Source: Clostridia bacterium | Lineage (GTDB): Bacteria; Bacillota; Clostridia; UBA1381 | Length of the DNA: 64,000 nt | NCBI GenBank assembly: GCA_900751885.1 | Contig: CAADTH010000050.1 | Location: forward strand, 1 to 64,000 | Reading direction: 5' to 3' | In this document: piece by piece, positions 51,473-60,508 of the stretch | Layout of the letters: the number at the start of each line of letters is the position of its first letter | Position numbering within the stretch: position 1 is the first letter of the stretch | Program-made: the position numbers and the translations under genes | The notes under the pieces: model-generated | Database searches by the model: none | Seen by the model: the letters and a program-made list of their open reading frames with translations, nothing else | Told to the model about the DNA's origin: nothing

Positions 51473-53884
51473 ATGATAAAAAAATTAATTAGCTTAGTCT
51501 CTGTGCTGGCAATTGTCACGACACTGTCTGGCGTGCAGACTGCCACTCTTGCCGCGGACAACCGAGAATCAGAGCATGATGCGGCTTTTCTGTCAGAGCT
51601 TACACAGGATGTATCAGGAGTAGATGGGGAAATATCGTGGAGCCTGACAACAGAGGGCTTGCTGACGATTTCCGGAAAAGGAGGTACTTATGATTCCCAT
51701 ACTGCACCATGGAAGGCATACAAAGATAGTATAAAGACAGCTGTTATAAACAATGTTGCACAAATACCAGGAGCTGCCTTTGAGGGCTACCAAAATATAA
51801 CGAGTGTCACACTGCCTGATGGTGTGACATCAATAGGCATAGGTGCGTTTTATGAGTGCAGAAACTTGACCGGTATAACCATACCCAAGAGTGTTACTTC
51901 TATAGGAAGTCATGCGTTCAACGATTGTTCCAGCCTGACAAGTATTGAAATACCGGATGGTGTTGTATCAATCGAAAGAAATACATTTGAATATTGCAGT
52001 GGCTTGACAAGCGTAACCATACCTAAGAGTGTGACATCCATAGAAGAGCGCGCTTTTTATAATTGCCTAAAGTTACAGGATATTACGATGCCGGACAACC
52101 TACTATCCATAGGAGATAGTGCGTTTGGCGTTTGCGATAGTCTGAAAAGTATAACAATACCGGGTAGTGTGACAGCGATAGGAAAAGAGGCTTTTTATGG
52201 CTGTAGTGCGCTCAATGAAGCACATTATCTTGGAACATATGAGCAATGGAATCAAATTAGCATCGCAGAGTCCAATGATGCCTTGATAAACGCAGTTAAA
52301 AAGACGCCGTTGAATATTACATATAAGGTTTTAGAGGATAACGGTACTTGGGGAATATACAGTACAGATACCGTTAAGCTTGGAGAACGCGTTGACCTTT
52401 CCATGGAAATCACTAAGGATGGTTGGAATTTTATTGGGTGGAATACAGATAAAAATGCGGCAGTTGGCTTAGAGAGCTATATCGCCTCTACAGATACGAC
52501 ACTATATGCGATATTGAAAGAAAAATCATATCTGCATGTCACATATGACTATAGAACCAATGGAGGAATCTCTTCTACCAAAACAGAGGCAAGGCTGGAA
52601 TATGGGGATACGATTGACCTCTCTCCAACAGCAGAAAAGCCGGGCTGGGTTTTCGTTGGCTGGAATACGGATAAAAATGCGACAGTTGGATGTACTGCTT
52701 TTATTCCGGATACAGATACAACGCTATATGCAATATTTAAAGAGCTGAAAGCGCCGCATATTATAGCGGTAGATACCTATGCGCATGAAGCCATTCTTCG
52801 TTTTGAGCAAGTGCCGGCGCTTCAAACCACTGTTCAAGTATCAATGGACAATGGTGTCAACTGGTATGATGCGAAGAGCAATTTGGAGTCTGATGGTGTA
52901 ATAAAGGTGACAGGCTTGTCGCCGGAAACCATGTATCTCTTCCGAATAAAGTGTGAATATGCACAGGGTACATTATATTCTGAAAATGTTCTTGGTAAAA
53001 CCACTGCATACGTTTCTTCAGAGTGCGACATTGAAAATGTAAATTTCCCAATAGGGGCAATTATTGATCAGCAGTCATTATCCATAACCAGTGCACGGGT
53101 TATGAATTCATTTGATGAAATTACGCTTCGACTGAGGGTGAGTGAGGGGGCGACGTGGAACGTATATGCCAGCCGTACGGCGGCAGAGAGAAACATAAAT
53201 CCAATTCCTAACAATACAATCGCATTGACTGCCGGAGTAAGTAAAATGGTGTATATACGGGTGACGGCGGGAGACGGACAGACATATAAGATATATTCCA
53301 TGCAGATTTACCGCCAAAGCAAGTCCGCTTCTCCTGTATTCTCGGTCTCGGGTGGTTCGATTGAAAAAGGGACACAATTAAAGCTCAGTGCAAATGGTGA
53401 AATCATTAAGTACACGACCGACGGAACAGATCCTTCAGAAACAAATGGAATAATATATACATCACCGATTGAGATAAACAGTGATATGACAATAAAGGCT
53501 GTTGCAAAAGAAGCGGCAGCAGACGAATATAGTGACGTCATCACAAATGTCTATTACTTGTCTGACGGCAATATAATCCCTGAAATCATGAATTCAGATG
53601 CAATCCCCGGCGGAGGATATTATATGAATTTTAATATTTTAAATAATTCCGCTAGATTAGTCGATGGGACCGCGATTATTGCAATATATGACCAGTTCGG
53701 CAGTATGATAGGAATACAGTCACAGGAATTTAGCTTGGAAGCCAATAATATATTGGGAAATAACATCGAAATGACATTTTCCGCTTTAAAAAATGCACGA
53801 TATTATAAATTGTTTATTTGGGATGATTTTTCGGCAATGCAGCCTATTATGAGAAATCCATATATTGGAGATTTTGTAAAGTGA
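51473..53884 (+). CDS. Secreted BspA-like leucine-rich-repeat surface protein
   Basis: An 803-aa protein. Signal peptide 1-28, then about six BspA-type (LRR_5) repeats at about 95-270 of the form LTSVTIPKSVTSIEERAFYN. Two InlB B-repeat-like domains (about 283-425, both with GWNTDKNA) follow, then an FN3-like domain, a cadherin-like beta-sandwich (about 515-610), a chitobiase-C-terminal-like domain (about 615-695, KYTTDGTDPSE) and an unrecognised C-terminus. BspA-type repeats often mediate binding to host or matrix proteins. No SLH, dockerin or sorting motif is visible, so its attachment is unknown. Monocistronic, between its own promoter and a terminator. Confidence 0.85.
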   Translation: MIKKLISLVSVLAIVTTLSGVQTATLAADNRESEHDAAFLSELTQDVSGVDGEISWSLTTEGLLTISGKGGTYDSHTAPWKAYKDSIKTAVINNVAQIPGAAFEGYQNITSVTLPDGVTSIGIGAFYECRNLTGITIPKSVTSIGSHAFNDCSSLTSIEIPDGVVSIERNTFEYCSGLTSVTIPKSVTSIEERAFYNCLKLQDITMPDNLLSIGDSAFGVCDSLKSITIPGSVTAIGKEAFYGCSALNEAHYLGTYEQWNQISIAESNDALINAVKKTPLNITYKVLEDNGTWGIYSTDTVKLGERVDLSMEITKDGWNFIGWNTDKNAAVGLESYIASTDTTLYAILKEKSYLHVTYDYRTNGGISSTKTEARLEYGDTIDLSPTAEKPGWVFVGWNTDKNATVGCTAFIPDTDTTLYAIFKELKAPHIIAVDTYAHEAILRFEQVPALQTTVQVSMDNGVNWYDAKSNLESDGVIKVTGLSPETMYLFRIKCEYAQGTLYSENVLGKTTAYVSSECDIENVNFPIGAIIDQQSLSITSARVMNSFDEITLRLRVSEGATWNVYASRTAAERNINPIPNNTIALTAGVSKMVYIRVTAGDGQTYKIYSMQIYRQSKSASPVFSVSGGSIEKGTQLKLSANGEIIKYTTDGTDPSETNGIIYTSPIEINSDMTIKAVAKEAAADEYSDVITNVYYLSDGNIIPEIMNSDAIPGGGYYMNFNILNNSARLVDGTAIIAIYDQFGSMIGIQSQEFSLEANNILGNNIEMTFSALKNARYYKLFIWDDFSAMQPIMRNPYIGDFVK

Positions 53885-53929
53885 TCATATTCCGCTAGGA
53901 TAAGTATTGCCACATCTGTTGCAATAAAA

Positions 53930-53983
53930 ACGAGTAACTATCTATTGGACAGCCGATAGATAGTTACTCGTTTTCGTATTTTT
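53930..53983 (+). terminator. Intrinsic terminator of the BspA-like gene
   Basis: A 16-bp stem of ACGAGTAACTATCTAT and its complement around a 10-nt loop, followed by a T-rich run. The remaining gap to 54112 shows nothing further. Confidence 0.85.
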
Positions 53984-54112
53984 TTCGTTTGAATTTGGTT
54001 TTTGCAAGGTGCTTTTCCTGCAAGGCATAGCTCCATTTTTATAGGACGATATTATCGTTTATGGTTCTAAGATTCTATCATACCATACACTTTTCAGAGC
54101 CATGATAAAGAC

Positions 54113-55486
54113 CTATAAAAACAAATCCCGTTTTCCCGCTTTGATTTTCTCGATATTGTCAGCAACCAAAGCGCGCACTGTTTCATTTTCGATATTCGAA
54201 AGCTCCCGCGAAAATACCTTGTCCGCCTTGTCCTTAAACTCCTGACTGCCGTAATCCTGGGCAAACTCACACAGGGTCATCAGCGCGTTTGGCAGGCATA
54301 CATTCTTGATATTACCCGATTTTGCGAGCGACATAAACCGGTCACCGGTGCGTCCGCTCCGGTAGCAGGCAGTACAAAAGCTCGGAATAAAGCCCGAATC
54401 CATCAGCCATAGAATGATATCCTCCGCGTCGCGGTCATCGGCAAGGATAAACTGCGGCTCGGAGCGCTCCCGTTTTCCATAGCCTCCCACCTCCACGGAT
54501 GATCCGGCGCTGACCTGCGAGATTCCCATGGTAAGAAGCTTTTTCCGCATCTCCATACTTTCCCGGGTGGAGATAATCATGCCGGTAAACGGCACAGCAA
54601 GGCGTATGATTGCCACAAGCTTCAAAAAGGTTGCGTCATCCACCGCGTGCTCAAAATTTGTGTCGATTGCGCCCTCCGCCTTGCGGATACGCGGTACAGA
54701 GATGGTGTGAAAGCCGACTCCGAACTCCTTTTCAAGGTGTTCATTGTGCATCATCAAGCCCATTACCTCAAAATACGGGTCGGCAAGACCGAAGAGTACA
54801 CCGCCGCCCACATCGTCGATTCCGCCCTGCATGGCGCGGTCAAAGGCGGTGAGATGGTATTCATAATCCTTTTTCGGTCCTGAGATGTGCATTTTTTCAT
54901 AGGTCGGCTTGTGGTAGGTCTCCTGAAATAGGATGTATGTACCGATTCCGGCGTCGTGGAGCTTTTTGAAGTTTTCCACGGTTGTCGCCGCGATATTCAC
55001 GTTGACACGCCGGATTTCGCCGTTTTCCTCGTGCATGTCATAGATTGTCTCAAGGCACTCGAGAATGTACTCAATTGGGCAGTTTTCAGGGTCTTCTCCT
55101 GCTTCTAAGGCGAGACGCTTATGTCCCATTTTCTCCAAAATACGTACTTCCTCGCGAAGCTCATCCATAGTAAGGCGTTTTCTCTCATATTGATGCGAAC
55201 AGTTGAATCCGCAGTAGGCGCATTTATTGATGCAGTAATCGCTTACATAAATTGGAGCAAATAAAACAATTCGGTTCCCGTAAATGTGCTTTTTTATCTT
55301 ATCCGCAACAGAGAAGATTCTTTCTAAATGCGACTGATTCTCATTTACCAATAAAATGGCAACCTCTTCATGGGTTAGTCCCTCAAAGCGCTCTGCCTTA
55401 TCCAAAATTTTGTCTATTTCTCCATCTGTTGCATGTCTTGCCTGACTTAGTAACTGTTCAATGTAGTTCTGGTCGATAAAATTCAT
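54113..55486 (-). CDS. hydG: [FeFe]-hydrogenase maturase, tyrosine-cleaving radical SAM enzyme
   Basis: A 457-aa protein. Radical SAM cysteines are in CINKCAYCGFNC (CxxxCxxC), and the C-terminal auxiliary cluster is in CTACYRSGRTG, which separates HydG from the related ThiH. HydG splits tyrosine to provide CO and cyanide ligands for the H-cluster. The gene lies 25 bp downstream of a TM1266-type regulator and is presumably co-transcribed with it. Confidence 0.93.
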   Translation of the reverse strand: MNFIDQNYIEQLLSQARHATDGEIDKILDKAERFEGLTHEEVAILLVNENQSHLERIFSVADKIKKHIYGNRIVLFAPIYVSDYCINKCAYCGFNCSHQYERKRLTMDELREEVRILEKMGHKRLALEAGEDPENCPIEYILECLETIYDMHEENGEIRRVNVNIAATTVENFKKLHDAGIGTYILFQETYHKPTYEKMHISGPKKDYEYHLTAFDRAMQGGIDDVGGGVLFGLADPYFEVMGLMMHNEHLEKEFGVGFHTISVPRIRKAEGAIDTNFEHAVDDATFLKLVAIIRLAVPFTGMIISTRESMEMRKKLLTMGISQVSAGSSVEVGGYGKRERSEPQFILADDRDAEDIILWLMDSGFIPSFCTACYRSGRTGDRFMSLAKSGNIKNVCLPNALMTLCEFAQDYGSQEFKDKADKVFSRELSNIENETVRALVADNIEKIKAGKRDLFL

Positions 55487-55511
55487 AGTGAAGTCCTTCT
55501 TTCTGATTTTC

Positions 55512-55763
55512 CTAACATTCCTTTTTGCTCACTGCGGTTTTGACTGATACATTTGGAAGCTTTCCGAGCGTTCCGGTCAGGGCATTGATTTCGTCGAGCG
55601 TGCCGGACACTGTCAGAGAAATGACAGCGATATGCTCCTCGGAAAACGGAATGCCCATCCGTCCTTTGATGATATGCTGAAAGGACGAGACAATCTCGTT
55701 AAACAGCGTTTGAGACTCCTCAGGCGATTCCAAAACCGCGCTGATAACAGCGATTCGTTTCAT
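55512..55763 (-). CDS. TM1266-type iron-only hydrogenase system regulator
   Basis: An 83-aa ferredoxin-fold protein. GGAGG lies six bases before ATG 55763; a longer frame from 55829 has no ribosome site and runs through the attenuator-like hairpin. MKRIAVISAVLESPEESQ at the start and ISLTVSGTLDEINALTGTLG in the core match small regulators usually found with hydE, hydF or hydG and thought to act in hydrogenase control by analogy with ACT/NikR-like folds. Direct function is not established. Confidence 0.85.
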   Translation of the reverse strand: MKRIAVISAVLESPEESQTLFNEIVSSFQHIIKGRMGIPFSEEHIAVISLTVSGTLDEINALTGTLGKLPNVSVKTAVSKKEC

Positions 55764-55936
55764 ATATCCTCCAAAAAAAATACACCCAGAAGGGTGCACG
55801 AATTGTGTGAATCCTTCCAAATCAGACACTCGTCTTCTCTGTCAGTATCTAGCCGTATCGTCACGCAGAATAAGAGAATCTCATCCCACATGAGGGTATC
55901 TGAGTTTAGTGTAGCAGAGCGGGAGGGGTTTGTCAA
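55764..55936 (-). promoter_or_regulatory. Promoter and attenuator-like leader of the hyd regulator-hydG operon
   Basis: On the minus strand TTGACA (55936-55931), a 17-bp spacer and TACACT (55913-55908) would start a leader of about 138 nt. It ends in CACCC-TTCT-GGGTG followed by eight T (55796-55773), directly before GGAGG. Upstream of this, CTCA...CCC and GGG...TGAG can pair, and other short stems are possible. A terminator placed right before the ribosome site is the hallmark of transcription attenuation. It does not match any riboswitch consensus I know. Confidence 0.5.
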
Positions 55937-56058
55937 TCCGAAGCAGGAAAAAATGTGGGGAAAAAGATAAACTTTTTGTGAAGAATTGATAAAATGAGTG
56001 GTAAAAATGATGCAAGTATAGTATAATATTTATGCGAAAAATGGAAGGAAGGAACAAC

Positions 56059-56688
56059 ATGCTGATTGAAAATATGAGCCCGCAGGAGTACAGGAAGGCA
56101 ATGTTTCTCTACTCCGGGGCACTCAGGGAAATGACCACCAAAATAGACATCATTGACGAGGAATTTGCGGTCGGAAGCAAGACGAATCCAATCGAATATG
56201 TAAAGGCAAGGCTGAAATCACCGGACAGCATTCGGGCAAAGCTTATCAGGCGCGGATTTGAGCCGACATTTGAAAATGCGCTGGAGTATATCGACGATAT
56301 CGCAGGGGTGAGAATCACCTGCTCCTTTACGCCCGACATTTACCGCGTTGCCAAAATTATTGCCAGGCAGGCGGATGTGAAGGTGCTTCGGGTCAAGGAT
56401 TACATCAAAAAACCAAAGGAAAACGGCTACCGGAGCTATCATATGCTGGTGGAGCTGCCGGTATCGCTTCGCGACGAGGCGGTACATACCAGGGTGGAGG
56501 TGCAAATCAGAACCATTGCCATGGACTTTTGGGCGAGTTTGGAGCACAAAATCCGCTATAAGTTTGAGACGGAAATTCCTGAAAATTTGAACTTTGATTT
56601 GGTAGAATGCGCGGAGATTGTGGCATATCTCGACGAAAAAATGTATTCGTTGAATACGGAAATCGAGAAGTATAAAATCGAAGAATAG
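56059..56688 (+). CDS. RelA/SpoT-domain small alarmone synthetase
   Basis: A 209-aa protein consisting of the (p)ppGpp synthetase domain only, like RelQ/YjbM. It has DDIAGVRITCSF, KPKENGYRSYHMLVELP (substrate-binding) and VEVQIRTIAMDFWASLEHKI with conserved EVQIRT. There is no HD hydrolase, TGS or ACT domain. It would make ppGpp or pppGpp from GTP/GDP and ATP in stress. ATG 56059 follows GGAAGGAAGG; an earlier in-frame ATG at 56032 lacks a ribosome site. Confidence 0.88.
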   Translation: MLIENMSPQEYRKAMFLYSGALREMTTKIDIIDEEFAVGSKTNPIEYVKARLKSPDSIRAKLIRRGFEPTFENALEYIDDIAGVRITCSFTPDIYRVAKIIARQADVKVLRVKDYIKKPKENGYRSYHMLVELPVSLRDEAVHTRVEVQIRTIAMDFWASLEHKIRYKFETEIPENLNFDLVECAEIVAYLDEKMYSLNTEIEKYKIEE

Positions 56689-56691
56689 GTC

Positions 56692-56720
56692 TTGCAATAG
56701 AGGGAGAAACATAATATAAT
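56692..56720 (+). promoter_or_regulatory. SigA-type promoter of araBD
   Basis: TTGCAA, a 17-bp spacer and TATAAT, 40 bp before araB. No obvious AraR operator was found. Confidence 0.6.
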
Positions 56721-56759
56721 AAACTAAGTAATAAAAATACAAAGAACAGGAGAAGGGCT

Positions 56760-58427
56760 ATGAAATATACGGTTGGAGTGGATTATGGGTCCCTTTCAGG
56801 GCGCGCGGTGCTGGTGGAGGTAGAGACGGGCAGGGAGGTTGCGACCTCGATTTTGAATTATCCGCACGCGGTTATGGATGAGTATCTGCCGGACAGCCAG
56901 GTAAAGCTGCCGCCTGACTGGGCGCTTCAGCATCCGCAGGACTATCTGGATGTTTTGTCGCGCACGATTCCGGATGTATTGAAGCAGGCGGGGGTCAGTG
57001 CGGACGACGTGATTGGAGTCGGCATCGACTTTACAGCGTGTACCGTGCTTCCGACGCTCTCTGACGGGACACCGCTGTGCTTTTTGGATGAGTACAAACA
57101 AAGCCCACACGCATATGTGAAGCTTTGGAAGCACCACGCGGCGCAGGATGAGGCGAACAAACTCAATAAAATCGCCGCAGAGCGCGGCGAGGAGTTTTTG
57201 GCGCGCTATGGAGGGAAGATTTCCTCCGAATGGCTGGTACCAAAGATTTGGCAGATTTTAGACGAGGCGCCGGATGTCTATGAGAAAATGGACCGGTTTA
57301 TCGAGGCGGCGGACTGGATTATCTGGCAGCTGACGGGCGTGGAGACGAGAAACAGCTGTACGGCAGGGTACAAGGCAATCTGGCACAAGCAAAAGGGCTA
57401 TCCGTCGGACGACTTTTTCGGAGCGCTCGATTCGCGCCTTTCTCATGTGGTAGACGAAAAGCTGTCACGCACCATTACACCGCTCGGCGAGAAGGCGGGG
57501 GAAATCACAGAGAAGGCGGCAAAGCTGACGGGATTAAAGGTAGGAACTGCAGTCGCGGTCGGAAACGTGGACGCACATGTATCGCTTCCGGCGGTCGGTG
57601 TGACAGAGCCTGGAAAGATGCTCATGATTATCGGAACCTCCACGTGCGATGTACTTTTGGGGGAGAAGGAGTGCATTGTGCCGGGAATGTGCGGCGTGGT
57701 CGAGGATGGCATCATCGCAGGATACCTGGGCTATGAGGCCGGGCAGTCATGTGTGGGAGACCATTTCGACTGGTTTGTGAAAACCTGCGTGCCGGCAGAC
57801 TATCAAAAGGATGCGGAAGAGAACAGCATCAACATTCACAAATATCTTCGCGAAAAGGCGCAGAAGCTAAAGCCTGGTCAGAGCGGACTTGTGGCGCTCG
57901 ACTGGTGGAATGGAAACCGAAGCGTGCTGGTGGATGTAGACCTGACCGGCATGATACTCGGCATGACGCTTCTCACGAAGCCGGAGGAGATTTACCGTGC
58001 GCTGATTGAAGCGACAGCATATGGAAAACGTATGATTATCGAGACATTCAAGGAAAACGGTGTGCCAATCCATGAGCTGTACGCGGCAGGCGGCATTGCG
58101 GAAAAGGATGCTATGATGATGCAGATTTACGCGGATGTGACGAACATGGAAATCCGGATTTCTGCGTCCAGCCAGACACCTGCGCTCGGCAGCGCGATGT
58201 TCGGCGCGGTTGCGGCAGGAAAAGAAAAGGGCGGATACGATTCGATTGTGGACGCGGCAAAGGTTATGGGCAAGGTAAAGGATATCGTATATAAGCCGAT
58301 TGCTGAGAATGTGGCAGTGTACGACAAGCTATATGCCGAGTATAAAACGCTTCACGACTATTTTGGACGCGGCGAGAACGACGTGATGAAGCGGCTGAAA
58401 AAAATCAAGGCTGACGCTGTAAAATAA
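56760..58427 (+). CDS. araB: Ribulokinase
   Basis: A 555-aa FGGY-family sugar kinase phosphorylating L-ribulose. VGVDYGSLSGRAVLVEVETG, GIDFTACTVLP, KLWKHHAAQ, the ISSEWLVPKIWQI stretch and the C-terminal GGIAEKDAMMMQIYADV are those of ribulokinase. Length is typical. AGGAGAAGG precedes the ATG. araD follows 11 bp later; araA is not in the window. Confidence 0.95.
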   Translation: MKYTVGVDYGSLSGRAVLVEVETGREVATSILNYPHAVMDEYLPDSQVKLPPDWALQHPQDYLDVLSRTIPDVLKQAGVSADDVIGVGIDFTACTVLPTLSDGTPLCFLDEYKQSPHAYVKLWKHHAAQDEANKLNKIAAERGEEFLARYGGKISSEWLVPKIWQILDEAPDVYEKMDRFIEAADWIIWQLTGVETRNSCTAGYKAIWHKQKGYPSDDFFGALDSRLSHVVDEKLSRTITPLGEKAGEITEKAAKLTGLKVGTAVAVGNVDAHVSLPAVGVTEPGKMLMIIGTSTCDVLLGEKECIVPGMCGVVEDGIIAGYLGYEAGQSCVGDHFDWFVKTCVPADYQKDAEENSINIHKYLREKAQKLKPGQSGLVALDWWNGNRSVLVDVDLTGMILGMTLLTKPEEIYRALIEATAYGKRMIIETFKENGVPIHELYAAGGIAEKDAMMMQIYADVTNMEIRISASSQTPALGSAMFGAVAAGKEKGGYDSIVDAAKVMGKVKDIVYKPIAENVAVYDKLYAEYKTLHDYFGRGENDVMKRLKKIKADAVK

Positions 58428-58438
58428 AGGAGAATATG

Positions 58439-59128
58439 ATGTTAGAAGAGCTGAAACAAGAGGTATGGAAGGCAAATTTGGAGCTTCCGAAGCACGGACT
58501 GGTCACGTTTACCTGGGGCAATGTGAGCGGAGTGGACAGGGAGCGGGGCTTGTTTGTTATCAAGCCAAGCGGTGTGCCGTATGAAGAGCTGAAGCCGGAG
58601 CACATGGTGGTTATGGATTTGGATGGGAACAAGGTGGAGGGGGATATGAATCCATCCTCAGACACGCCGACCCATCTGGAGCTATATAACGCGTTCCCGA
58701 ATTGCGGCGGAATCGTACATACTCACTCGGAATGGGCGACAAGCTTTGCACAGGCAGGGAAAGGGATTCCTGCGTTTGGAACCACTCACGCGGACTATTT
58801 CTATGGGGAGATTCCAGCGACAAGGCTGATGACGCGGCAGGAAATCGAGGGAGAGTATGAAAAGAATACTGGGAAGGTGATTATCGAGACCTTTGAGGGA
58901 AAGGAACCTGATGCGGTTCCGGCGGTTCTTGTGACGAACCACGGTCCGTTTGCATGGGGCACGGACGCGATGAACGCGGTGCACAATGCGGTGGTGCTGG
59001 AGGAAGTGGCAAAGATGGCGCTTCGGAGCATGATGCTTACGCCGGGACTGCCACCGATTTCCCAGGTAATTTTGGATAAGCACTATCTGAGAAAGCATGG
59101 GGACAATGCGTATTACGGACAGAAATAA
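58439..59128 (+). CDS. araD: L-ribulose-5-phosphate 4-epimerase
   Basis: A 229-aa class-II-aldolase-family epimerase converting L-ribulose 5-phosphate to D-xylulose 5-phosphate, downstream of the kinase. It has TWGNVSGVDRERGLFVIKPS, SSDTPTHLELY and the zinc-binding GIVHTHSEWATSFAQ. Two adjacent ATGs exist; the second, at 58439, lies six bases after AGGAG and is preferred over 58436. Confidence 0.95.
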   Translation: MLEELKQEVWKANLELPKHGLVTFTWGNVSGVDRERGLFVIKPSGVPYEELKPEHMVVMDLDGNKVEGDMNPSSDTPTHLELYNAFPNCGGIVHTHSEWATSFAQAGKGIPAFGTTHADYFYGEIPATRLMTRQEIEGEYEKNTGKVIIETFEGKEPDAVPAVLVTNHGPFAWGTDAMNAVHNAVVLEEVAKMALRSMMLTPGLPPISQVILDKHYLRKHGDNAYYGQK

Positions 59129-59130
59129 AA

Positions 59131-59153
59131 AAGGGAGGCGAGAGCCTCCTTTT
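59131..59153 (+). terminator. Intrinsic terminator of araBD
   Basis: GGGAGGC-GAGA-GCCTCC with a short T-run. Confidence 0.8.
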
Positions 59154-59240
59154 GTGATGAATCGTTCGTATGGATTAAGTTAAATTTTCGCTTCATACAC
59201 GTATCTTCCATGAGGATAAACGAAATTGAAACGGATTATT

Positions 59241-59487
59241 GTTAGCCATTCTATTATTCCATAGATAACTGGGTGCTTCGCCCCGCGTCTATAGTTTTGT
59301 GTTCTAATTGACTATGCTTATCCCAGAGCCCTTTTTCTCACATGAGAAAAGAGGCATAAAGAATATCTAAGGGGGATATCCCCCTTAGAAAACCCCCTTA
59401 CCGGCTTGTTCTCGCGCATTGACTATTGGCGCGGCATATATGCCGTAATTTTGATTGGAACACGATATGATACGTCTATAAATACAG
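59241..59487 (+). repeat. Structured repeat, copy 1 (direct)
   Basis: About 247 bp shared with copies at 59879-60094 (direct, shorter) and 60509-60753 (inverted). It contains several hairpins: GGGTGCTTCGCCCC, TTTCTC/GAGAAA, a perfect palindrome AAGGGGGATATCCCCCTT and CGGCATATATGCCG. It begins GTTAGCCAT. It accounts for most of the otherwise gene-free 59129-59538 gap. Confidence 0.85.
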
Positions 59488-59510
59488 TTGAGATAACAGA
59501 TGCCCATAAT

Positions 59511-59537
59511 AAAAAAGACGGCTCAGCCGTCTTTTTT
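59511..59537. terminator. Terminator shared by XRE gene flank (copy 1)
   Basis: AAAAAAGACGGC and GCCGTCTTTTTT separated by TCA. An identical sequence stands at 60817-60843 beside the zeta-toxin gene. Confidence 0.85.
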
Positions 59538-59538
59538 G

Positions 59539-59760
59539 TTATTCTTTCGCATAAGGCTCTTTGATATTCGTTCTCTCTAATAGATAATCGGTACTAGTAT
59601 GATAGAAGTCTGCAAGAGCTGATAAAATGTGCGGTGGCAACATTCGCTCACCAGTTTCATAATAGGCGTAGGTACGTTGAGAAACATTGATTTGTTGTCC
59701 AACAAAGGCTTGTGAAAAGTCGTTATCCTCTCTTAAAGCGCGTATTCTTTTATATATCAT
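59539..59760 (-). CDS. XRE-family helix-turn-helix regulator
   Basis: A 73-aa DNA-binding protein: MIYKRIRALREDNDFSQAF, then GQQINVSQRTYAYYETGERM is the Cro/CI-type helix-turn-helix, followed by a short helical end. GAGGTG precedes ATG 59760; a longer frame to 59811 crosses the promoter. It is divergent from a ribbon-helix-helix gene remnant and probably represses the shared promoter region. Confidence 0.85.
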   Translation of the reverse strand: MIYKRIRALREDNDFSQAFVGQQINVSQRTYAYYETGERMLPPHILSALADFYHTSTDYLLERTNIKEPYAKE

Positions 59761-59804
59761 AAAATTCACCTCAAAAATATTATATATTAGAATGTATTGT
59801 TCTA

Positions 59805-59833
59805 TTGACAAAATGAATGTTCTGTTCTAATAT
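59805..59833 (+). promoter_or_regulatory. Promoter facing the RHH gene, with repeated TGTTCT/GAATGT motifs
   Basis: TTGACA, a 17-bp spacer and TAATAT. The spacer and flank hold several copies of TGTTCT or its complement (59788-59838), possible operator half-sites for the divergent XRE regulator. Confidence 0.6.
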
Positions 59834-59855
59834 AGAATAAAAAGGAGGTGGATTC

Positions 59856-59882
59856 ATGGGAGATAAATTGATTATTGTATAG
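59856..59882 (+). pseudogene. 5' stub of a ribbon-helix-helix gene cut by the structured repeat
   Basis: AGGAGGTGG, ATG and the codons MGDKLII are the same as the start of the intact gene at 60271. After the seventh codon, repeat copy 2 begins and brings a stop. The original promoter remains with the stub. Confidence 0.7.
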
Positions 59883-60094
59883 ATAACTGGGTGCTTCGCC
59901 CCGCGTCTATAGTTTTGTGTTCTGATTGACTATGCTTATCCCAGAGCCCCTTTTCTCGCATGAGAAAAGGGACAAAAAGAATGTCTAAGGGGGGGATATC
60001 CCCCTTAGAAAACCCCCTTCCAGTCTTGTTCTCTCGCTCTATCTATTGGTGCGGCACACGTGCCGTAATTTTGATTGGAGCACGATATGATACG
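59879..60094 (+). repeat. Structured repeat, copy 2 (direct, lacks outer end)
   Basis: About 216 bp, homologous to copies 1 and 3 but lacking the ~20-bp GTTAGCCAT outer segment. The last hairpin reads CGGCAC/GTGCCG where copy 1 has CGGCAT/ATGCCG, a compensatory change. Confidence 0.85.
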
Positions 60095-60270
60095 AGATAT
60101 GAAAAGATCCATATCTCTATTTTTATATACAAAAAAAGATTTTGCTAGATATTGTGTAGCAAATGCTAAAGATTGTAAAGCATACAGAATCCATAAACTA
60201 TGATACAATTTGTTTAGGGCAAGAAATTTAAATTTGGTGCAATCAATCATGATAAAAAGGAGGTGGATTT

Positions 60271-60456
60271 ATGGGAGACAAACTGATTATTCCGAAGAAA
60301 TACAGGGGAGAGGATGGAATGCGTACCTTTACGATTCGCATTCCGGCGGATTTGGTCGATGAAATAGAAGCCATATCAGCAAAGACAGATTTTTCACGCA
60401 ATAATATCATCATACGTCTGATTTCCTATGGATTGAAGCATTATGAGGTACAATAG
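60271..60456 (+). CDS. Ribbon-helix-helix (CopG/Arc-type) DNA-binding protein
   Basis: A 61-aa protein behind AGGAGGTGG. RTFTIRIPADLVDEIEAISA is the beta-strand and first helix of an RHH fold and FSRNNIIIRLISYGLKHYE the second helix. Such proteins are dimeric repressors or antitoxins. The upstream stub at 59856 suggests this is a second, intact copy of the same gene. No toxin partner adjoins it directly. Confidence 0.8.
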   Translation: MGDKLIIPKKYRGEDGMRTFTIRIPADLVDEIEAISAKTDFSRNNIIIRLISYGLKHYEVQ

Positions 60457-60508
60457 CAGGACAACAAAAAAAGACGGAACACTATCTTTTTTATTGAGAA
60501 CATCCGTA

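Noticed and set aside
55632..55970. Plus-strand frame of about 110 codons across the hyd leader
   Set aside because: It runs through the promoter and terminator hairpin of the opposite-strand operon and has no ribosome site.
59960..60148. Open frame of about 60 codons across repeat copy 2
   Set aside because: It crosses hairpins of the repeat, is not preserved in the other copies, and has no ribosome site.
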